Of a stretch of DNA of 64,000 nt, positions 59,436-64,000 are shown piece by piece; the first letter of the stretch is position 1; every line of letters starts with the position of its first letter. The DNA comes from Sphingomonas sp. Leaf20 (GTDB lineage Bacteria > Pseudomonadota > Alphaproteobacteria > Sphingomonadales > Sphingomonadaceae): assembly GCF_001421535.1 (NCBI RefSeq), contig NZ_LMKN01000001.1, positions 1,276,267 to 1,340,266 of the forward strand, in the 5' to 3' direction. The notes under the pieces are model-generated. The model worked only from the letters and a program-made list of their open reading frames with translations, had not been told where the DNA came from and searched no databases. Made by a program: the position numbers and the translations under genes.

Positions 59436-60230
59436 TTAGAAGCGGTCGGCGCGTTGGCCGAGCAGGGTGACTTCGACCCGGCGGTTGAGGCGCATGCCGG
59501 TGACGGTCGCGTTGGTCGCGACCGGCTGGCGCTCGCCGTGGCCGACGACGCTGAAGCGTGCGCGGACGACGTCCATGTCGTCGAACGCCTGGCGGACGCT
59601 CGCCGCGCGGCGCTCGGACAGATCCTGGTTGTGCGCATCGGACCCGCGCGAATCGGTGAAACCGTCGATCGCGACGCGGACCCCCGGATTGCCGCGCAGA
59701 TAGCGCGCGAGCGGGCGCAGCTTCTCGATCGCGCCGGGGCGCAGCACCGCGCTGTCGGTGCGGAACAGCACGTCTTCCTGCAGCGTCAGCGTCGCGCCAC
59801 GAGGGGTCTGGCGGAAGCCGTAGTTGCGCATCGCGCCGCGGTCCCACGTCGTGGTGGTCTCGACGACGGTCGTACCGCCGCGATAGCCGCGCGGGTCACG
59901 GCCGTACGCGTCCCAGTCGAACCGGTCGCGCCGCGGGCCGGCGATGCGCGCGAATTCGCGGTTGGCGTCGTCGGCTTCGCGGCGGTTGATCCGGCCGTCG
60001 CCGTTCGCGTCGAAATTGGGCATCACGAACGCGCGACCGCGCGGCGTATTGCGCAGTTCGGGGAACAGGACCGGCACGCCCGCACCCGCCAGCCGGTAGC
60101 CGGGACGCGACCAGGGCGGGTTGCTCATGTCGTAGCGTGCGCGCTCGCCGGCTTGGGCAAATGCCGGTGCGGTCGTCGCCGCGATCATGACCAGCCCGAA
60201 TGCGGCGCGTGCGATTGTCGTCTTCATCAT
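59436..60230 (-). CDS. EF-hand/OmpA-domain envelope protein
   Basis: 264 residues with signal peptide MMKTTIARAAFGLVMIAATTAPAFAQ. Residues 74-85 (DANGDGRINRRE) are a perfect EF-hand loop. The C-terminal OmpA domain follows: LTLQEDVLFRTDSAVLRPGAIEKLRPLARYL, IDGFTDSRGSDAHNQDLSERRAASVRQAF, GHGERQPVATNATVTGMRLNRRVEV. It should be periplasmic, binding peptidoglycan, and possibly calcium through the EF loop. The ompA-like segment is intact. Confidence 0.92.
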   Translation of the reverse strand: MMKTTIARAAFGLVMIAATTAPAFAQAGERARYDMSNPPWSRPGYRLAGAGVPVLFPELRNTPRGRAFVMPNFDANGDGRINRREADDANREFARIAGPRRDRFDWDAYGRDPRGYRGGTTVVETTTTWDRGAMRNYGFRQTPRGATLTLQEDVLFRTDSAVLRPGAIEKLRPLARYLRGNPGVRVAIDGFTDSRGSDAHNQDLSERRAASVRQAFDDMDVVRARFSVVGHGERQPVATNATVTGMRLNRRVEVTLLGQRADRF

Positions 60231-60326
60231 CTTTCTCCGTCGCCCCCGCTGTGGACCGGGGCGCGATGGACCGGGATTTGCCCGCGTCTGCTTGAATGCC
60301 CGGTGACGGGGGTCGACAGCGCGCGT

Positions 60327-61460
60327 TCAGGCGAGCCCGACGGCGATCCGCGTCGCCTGGGGATCGATCGCCTCGAACAGCGCGTCCTCGGTACCCGTCA
60401 TCCAGACCTGCCCGCGCCCCGCGAGCCGGTCGAACAGCGCCGCGCGCCGTGCCGGATCGAGATGCGCGGCAACCTCGTCGAGCAGCAGCACCGGCGGCTG
60501 CCCGGTCCGCTCCGCCACCAGATCGGCATGCGCGAGCACGATGCCGAGCAGCAACGCCTTCTGCTCGCCGGTCGAGGCAAGCGAGGCGGCGCGCGCCTTG
60601 TCGCGGTGCGTGACGATCAGGTCGACCCGGTGCGGCCCCGACAGCGTACGCCCCGCGGCGGCATCGCGCGCACGGCCCTGCCCCAGATCGGCCTGCAGGC
60701 GCGCGGCATCGCCCGCCCATCCCTCGAGCGCGAGCCCCGCACGCGGGAAGGGACTGTCGGATTGCCCCGCAAGCCGGGCGCGGAGCAAGCCGACCGTCTC
60801 GCGCCGGGCGGCGTCGACGGCGGCACCATGCTCGGCCATCTGCGCTTCGAGCGCGGAGAGCCATTCGCCGTCGGGCCGGCCCTCGTCCGCGAGCAGCCGG
60901 TTGCGCGCGCGCATCGCCGCATCGTAGCGCGCGGCATGGTGCGCGTGCGCCGGCGCGAGCGCCAGCGTCAGGCGGTCGAGAAACCCGCGACGCTCGCCCG
61001 CGGGCGCGACGAACAGCCGGTCCATCGCGGGCGTGAGCCACAGGATGGTGAGCCACTCGGCGAGCGCGTTGGCGGTGGTGGTGGCACCCTGGACGCGGAC
61101 GATGCGGCGCTCCGGGGCGGCGGCGAGCGCGCCGGTCGCGATGTCCACCTCGTCGATCGCCGGGGCTTGCGGCGCGATTTCCTCCGGGCCCGGCGCGCCG
61201 TCGACCAGACCCTCCCCCGACCCGGCGCGGGCGGGGAACAGGCGCGCCGCGACGCCGAAACCGCCTGCCCCGCCCTGCCGCGCCATTTCGCCGAGTGCGG
61301 CCCGGCGCAATCCACGACCGGGGGCGAGCAGCGACACAGCCTCAAGGATATTGGTCTTGCCCGCGCCGTTCTCGCCGGTCAGCACGACGAACCCCGGCCC
61401 CGGCGTCAGCGTCAGGTCGGCGTGATTGCGGAAATCGGTAAGGACGAGGCGCGACAGCAT
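60327..61460 (-). CDS. recF: DNA replication and repair protein RecF
   Basis: 377 residues. Walker A is [19 protein letters not shown], the signature [40 protein letters not shown], and Walker [19 protein letters not shown]. It helps load RecA at single-stranded gaps. [18 protein letters not shown] is the usual start. In many bacteria it lies between dnaN and gyrB, as here, but coq4 and an ompA-like gene are interleaved. Confidence 0.97.
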   Translation of the reverse strand: MLSRLVLTDFRNHADLTLTPGPGFVVLTGENGAGKTNILEAVSLLAPGRGLRRAALGEMARQGGAGGFGVAARLFPARAGSGEGLVDGAPGPEEIAPQAPAIDEVDIATGALAAAPERRIVRVQGATTTANALAEWLTILWLTPAMDRLFVAPAGERRGFLDRLTLALAPAHAHHAARYDAAMRARNRLLADEGRPDGEWLSALEAQMAEHGAAVDAARRETVGLLRARLAGQSDSPFPRAGLALEGWAGDAARLQADLGQGRARDAAAGRTLSGPHRVDLIVTHRDKARAASLASTGEQKALLLGIVLAHADLVAERTGQPPVLLLDEVAAHLDPARRAALFDRLAGRGQVWMTGTEDALFEAIDPQATRIAVGLA

Positions 61461-61505
61461 CGCACCGGCCTTAGCGGCAATCTCCGCCCGCTGTCAGCCT
61501 TCGCA

Positions 61506-62300
61506 TCAGGCGGCAATCCGCTCGGGGACCGCACCCGCCCCGGTCTTCTGCGTGCTGAGATACGAGGCGAGCGCAGGGCCGAGTTCGCGTTGCGCGCGCA
61601 GATAGGCGACCGGCGTGACGATCCCGAGCCGCGCGCGCGCCACATCGAGCGGTTCGTTCAGCAGCGTCAGATAGTCTTCGCCCGAAATCCACCGTGCCTT
61701 GCGGCCGTTGCGATACCCCTCCCAGACCGCCTTGGCGAACAGCGTGCTGCCGGTGACGCGGATGCTCTTCAGCGCCGCCGCCGTGCCGATCAGCGCCCAG
61801 CCCAACCCGCCGACCTGCGCATAGCTGAACGCGACGAGCGACGCCTCGCCCATGCTCTCGTCCGCCTGATAGCCGGTGAGCACATGCCAGATGTCGTGCG
61901 TGTCGCGCACCCGCCGTCCGAACCAGGCATAGGGATGCGCGAGGTCGTCGACACTCGGCTCGACGCGCGACACTGCGACGAGGCCGTCCGCCGAATAGCC
62001 GGTCGTCTCGAGGAAATGCCGATACGCGGCGCCCACCGTCCCCGGCGCGAACCCCGCGACGAACGCCGGATCGGAGAAACGCTGCGCCAGTTCGACCCGG
62101 TCATAGGCGATCCGCCCGCCCTGCCCCGTCGCGATCAGCCGCGCGTAGTTCATCGGCGCATTGCCGACGTTGAGCGCGCGCATGATCCGGAACACCTGCG
62201 TCGTATCATCGCCGTTCGCGAGCAGTTTCCGGATCGCATCGAATGCCGTTCGCCAGTCGCGACGACCGGTGGTGCCGGGAAACGGAGGAAGTACAGCCAT
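61506..62300 (-). CDS. Coq4-family ubiquinone biosynthesis protein
   Basis: 264 residues, with AAGGAG 8 nt before ATG 62300. Coq4 takes part in ring modification of coenzyme Q in yeast and in many alphaproteobacteria. The zinc motif HDxxH is at 135-139 (DTHDIWHVLTGY) with a glutamate shortly after. LVAVSRVEPSVDDLAHPYAWFGRRVRDTHD, SFAYAQVGG-like SYAQVGGLGWALIG and YRNGRKARWISGEDYLTLLNEPLDVARARLGI complete the family pattern. A palindromic operator lies just upstream. Confidence 0.9.
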   Translation of the reverse strand: MAVLPPFPGTTGRRDWRTAFDAIRKLLANGDDTTQVFRIMRALNVGNAPMNYARLIATGQGGRIAYDRVELAQRFSDPAFVAGFAPGTVGAAYRHFLETTGYSADGLVAVSRVEPSVDDLAHPYAWFGRRVRDTHDIWHVLTGYQADESMGEASLVAFSYAQVGGLGWALIGTAAALKSIRVTGSTLFAKAVWEGYRNGRKARWISGEDYLTLLNEPLDVARARLGIVTPVAYLRAQRELGPALASYLSTQKTGAGAVPERIAA

Positions 62301-62313
62301 CGAGTCGACTCCT

Positions 62314-62333
62314 TACTGACACGATTGTCAGTA
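62314..62333. promoter_or_regulatory. Perfect palindromic operator upstream of coq4
   Basis: TACTGACA and TGTCAGTA are perfect 8-nt arms around CGAT, 13 nt upstream of the coq4 ATG and adjoining its ribosome binding site. Such TGACA..TGTCA palindromes are typical of TetR-family repressor sites. No tetR gene is present in the window. Confidence 0.65.
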
Positions 62334-62356
62334 TCAGATTCGCAAAGGGCTTCAAA

Positions 62357-62388
62357 CGAAAAAGGCCACCCCGCAGGATGGCCTTTCG
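62357..62388 (-). terminator. Terminator after dnaN
   Basis: On the minus strand AAAGGCCATCC and GGGGTGGCCTTT form a stem with a T run (CCTTTTTCG). It lies 22 nt after the dnaN stop and before the coq4 operator, so coq4 has its own promoter. Confidence 0.88.
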
Positions 62389-62410
62389 TTCGATCGTCAG
62401 CGCGTGACGG

Positions 62411-63529
62411 TCAGACGCGCATCGGCATCAGCACGTAGAGCGCGGGCGACTTGTCGTTTTCGCGGATCAGCGTCGGGGCGGCGGCGTCGGCGAGGTGGAC
62501 CTCGACCATGTCGCCGTCGATCTGCGCGAGGATGTCCATCAGATAGCGGCTGTTGAAGCCGATTTCGAACGGGAGCGCGACGTAATCGCCTGGGACCTCC
62601 TCCGCGGCGGTGCCGTTTTCGGGCGAGGTCACCGACAGCGTGATCTTGTCGCGATCGAGCGCCATCTTGACCGCGCGGGTCTTCTCGGTGGCGATGGTCG
62701 ACACGCGGTCGACGCCTTCCATGAAGCTCTTGGGATCGATCTTGAGGATCTTGTCGTTGCCGGTCGGGATCACGCGGCTGTAATCGGGGAAGGTACCGTC
62801 GATCAGCTTCGAGGTCAGGATCGCCTGGCCAAGGTCGAAGCGGATCTTGGTCGGCGACAGCGAGACGCCGACCGAGCCGTCGACCTCGTCGAGCAGCTTG
62901 CGCAGTTCGCCGATGCATTTGCGCGGCACGATCACGTCGGGCATCGATTCGGCGCCCTCGGGCCGCGGCAGCGTGACGCGCGCGAGGCGGTGACCGTCGG
63001 TCGCGGCGGCCTTCAGCACCGGGTTCGAGCTGTCGCCGTCCGCCACATGAAGGAAGATGCCGTTGAGATAATAGCGCGTCTCTTCGGTCGAGATCGCGAA
63101 GCGCGTCTTGTCGATGATCTGCTTCAAGGTCTCGGCGGGCAGTTCGAACTGAGTCGGCAGCTCGCCTTCGGCGATCACCGGGAAATCGTCGCGCGGCAGC
63201 GTGCCGAGCGAGAAGCGCGCGCGGCCCGCGACGATGCTCATCCGGCCTTCCGACGCGGCGAGCTGGACCTGGCTGCCCTCGGGAAGCTTGCGGGCGATGT
63301 CGAACAGCGTGTGCGCGGACACGGTGGTCGCGCCGGGCTGGTCGACCGCAGCGGCGATCGATTCGTTGATCTGGAGATCCAGATCGGTCGCCATCAGCTT
63401 CAGCGTACCCTCGGCGGTCGCCTCGATCAGCACGTTCGACAGGATGGGGATGGTGTTGCGCCGCTCCACCACGGACTGGACATGGCTCAGCCCCTTGAGG
63501 AGCGTTGCGCGTTCGATCGTCGCCTTCAT
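62411..63529 (-). CDS. dnaN: DNA polymerase III sliding clamp (beta subunit)
   Basis: 372 residues from MKATIERATLLKGLSHVQSVVERRNTIPILSNVLIEA. It is the processivity clamp of the replicase. Three similar domains follow one another: LATDLDLQINESIAA-like first, DGHRLARVTLPRPEG second, and DYSRVIPTGNDKILKIDPKSFMEGVDRVSTIA with the C-terminal LMPMRV third. Length is standard. dnaA is not adjacent within the window. Confidence 0.98.
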   Translation of the reverse strand: MKATIERATLLKGLSHVQSVVERRNTIPILSNVLIEATAEGTLKLMATDLDLQINESIAAAVDQPGATTVSAHTLFDIARKLPEGSQVQLAASEGRMSIVAGRARFSLGTLPRDDFPVIAEGELPTQFELPAETLKQIIDKTRFAISTEETRYYLNGIFLHVADGDSSNPVLKAAATDGHRLARVTLPRPEGAESMPDVIVPRKCIGELRKLLDEVDGSVGVSLSPTKIRFDLGQAILTSKLIDGTFPDYSRVIPTGNDKILKIDPKSFMEGVDRVSTIATEKTRAVKMALDRDKITLSVTSPENGTAAEEVPGDYVALPFEIGFNSRYLMDILAQIDGDMVEVHLADAAAPTLIRENDKSPALYVLMPMRV

Positions 63530-63599
63530 CAAAATTCCCCCGGCCTCCACAGCCGGACTCGGGGCTGGGGGCAATCCGCTAATGGCTTACCCAACAACA

Positions 63600-63630
63600 A
63601 AGGGTCGGAGCAAGCGCCCCGACCCTTCTT
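63600..63630 (-). terminator. Terminator of the outer-membrane barrel gene
   Basis: AAGGGTCGGGGC and GCTCCGACCCTT pair around GCTT on the minus strand, 32 nt after the barrel gene stop. It separates that gene from dnaN. Confidence 0.82.
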
Positions 63631-63661
63631 TGATCACGGTAAACGTCGCGTTAAAACACGA

Positions 63662-64000
63662 TCAGAAGCGGAAGCCGTAGCTTGCGACGACCTGGTGGCG
63701 ATCGGTGTCGACGTCAAATCGGCCGCTCGTGCCGCCCGTCGCGTAATCGATGTTGCTGCGCTCATAGTTCGAATAGCGATATTCGAGCTTGGCATAGCTG
63801 TTCGGGCCAACCGCATGCTCGGCACCCGCGCCGATCCGCCAGCCGTCGAGGTTGAAGTCGGTGTCGGTGGTCTGGTTCGTGTCGCCCGCCAGCACGTTCA
63901 GCTTGGCATTGGTGTAGCCGCCCTTCGCATAGAGCATCGTCGTCGGCGCGACGACATAGCCGACGCGGCCACCGACATAGATGTCACGGCCCTGCTTGAC
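63662..64000 (-). CDS. Outer-membrane beta-barrel protein, C-terminal part
   Basis: The frame enters from the right edge and ends at 63662. The last ~112 residues show alternating strands: DIYVGGRVGYVVAPTTMLYAKGGYTNAKLNVL, DGWRIGAGAEHAVGPNSYAKLEYRYSNYE, and a C-terminal RHQVVASYGFRF with the aromatic end of barrel proteins recognised by the Bam complex. It belongs to the Omp25/opacity-like porin family. The N-terminus is outside the window. Confidence 0.9.
   Translation of the reverse strand, partial: VKQGRDIYVGGRVGYVVAPTTMLYAKGGYTNAKLNVLAGDTNQTTDTDFNLDGWRIGAGAEHAVGPNSYAKLEYRYSNYERSNIDYATGGTSGRFDVDTDRHQVVASYGFRF

Noticed and set aside
59454-62438. 994-codon plus-strand frame over ompA, recF and coq4
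   Set aside because: It is complementary to three well-supported genes and has low-complexity Arg/Ala/Gly composition typical of shadows.

Overview
The window is a 64-kb stretch of a GC-rich alphaproteobacterial chromosome, most likely Sphingomonas or a close relative. The signs are: a CcrM-type GANTC methyltransferase, MipZ instead of MinCDE, 5-aminolevulinate synthase (C4 haem route), a three-subunit split transhydrogenase, the very short aa3-oxidase subunit IV, Coq4, and repeated palindromes of the kind scattered through sphingomonad genomes. This is inferred from gene content; no database was searched. Almost everything is core chromosome. I see no prophage, transposase, integrase, CRISPR array or rRNA operon.

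Layout. 1-5.1 kb: end of mutS, tRNA-Val, a MarR-like regulator, then pntB/pntAB/pntA with a small oxidase subunit. 5.3-15.9 kb: an NtrC-type regulator, bestrophin channel, folP, ccrM, rnhB-thiD, DUF1272, glmM, a dicarboxylate-type symporter and an aldo/keto reductase. 16-25.6 kb: peptide transporter, nitroreductase, GntR regulator, arylamine N-acetyltransferase, acyl-CoA dehydrogenase, tsaC, msrA, galE, PAP2 phosphatase and DUF1488. 25.9-33.7 kb: HIRAN protein, tRNA-Lys, folK, a family-5 uracil-DNA glycosylase, a low-GC secreted protein, an M28 peptidase-aguA-DUF3147-aguB operon, rpsD and chorismate mutase. 33.8-37.5 kb: a GIY-YIG/TrmJ fusion, then nrdR, a 59-aa protein, glyA and rpiB on one strand. 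37.6-44 kb: lipoprotein, ECF sigma, anti-sigma and DUF3429; then hemA, murI, plsY and dprA. 44-55.5 kb: topA, Sel1 protein, panC, mipZ with a J-domain protein, phosphomannomutase, PH-domain protein, exonuclease, and a three-gene histidine-kinase/response-regulator operon. 55.5-64 kb: msrB, DUF4126, gyrB, an EF-hand/OmpA protein, recF, coq4, dnaN and the end of an outer-membrane barrel gene.

The most unusual signal is a set of palindromic repeat elements of several families. Most lie between genes, but three copies lie in frame inside conserved genes: in thiD (57 nt, residues 96-114), in tsaC (about 99 nt, residues 206-238) and at the junction of the GIY-YIG/TrmJ fusion (53 nt, residues 97-114). 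They recall the protein-coding palindromic elements of Rickettsia and are the best candidate here for something little described. Other points worth attention are a degenerate-receiver/MarR fusion, a short conserved-looking peptide before hemA, a perfect palindromic operator upstream of coq4 without a neighbouring regulator, and the replication-gene order gyrB-ompA-recF-coq4-dnaN.
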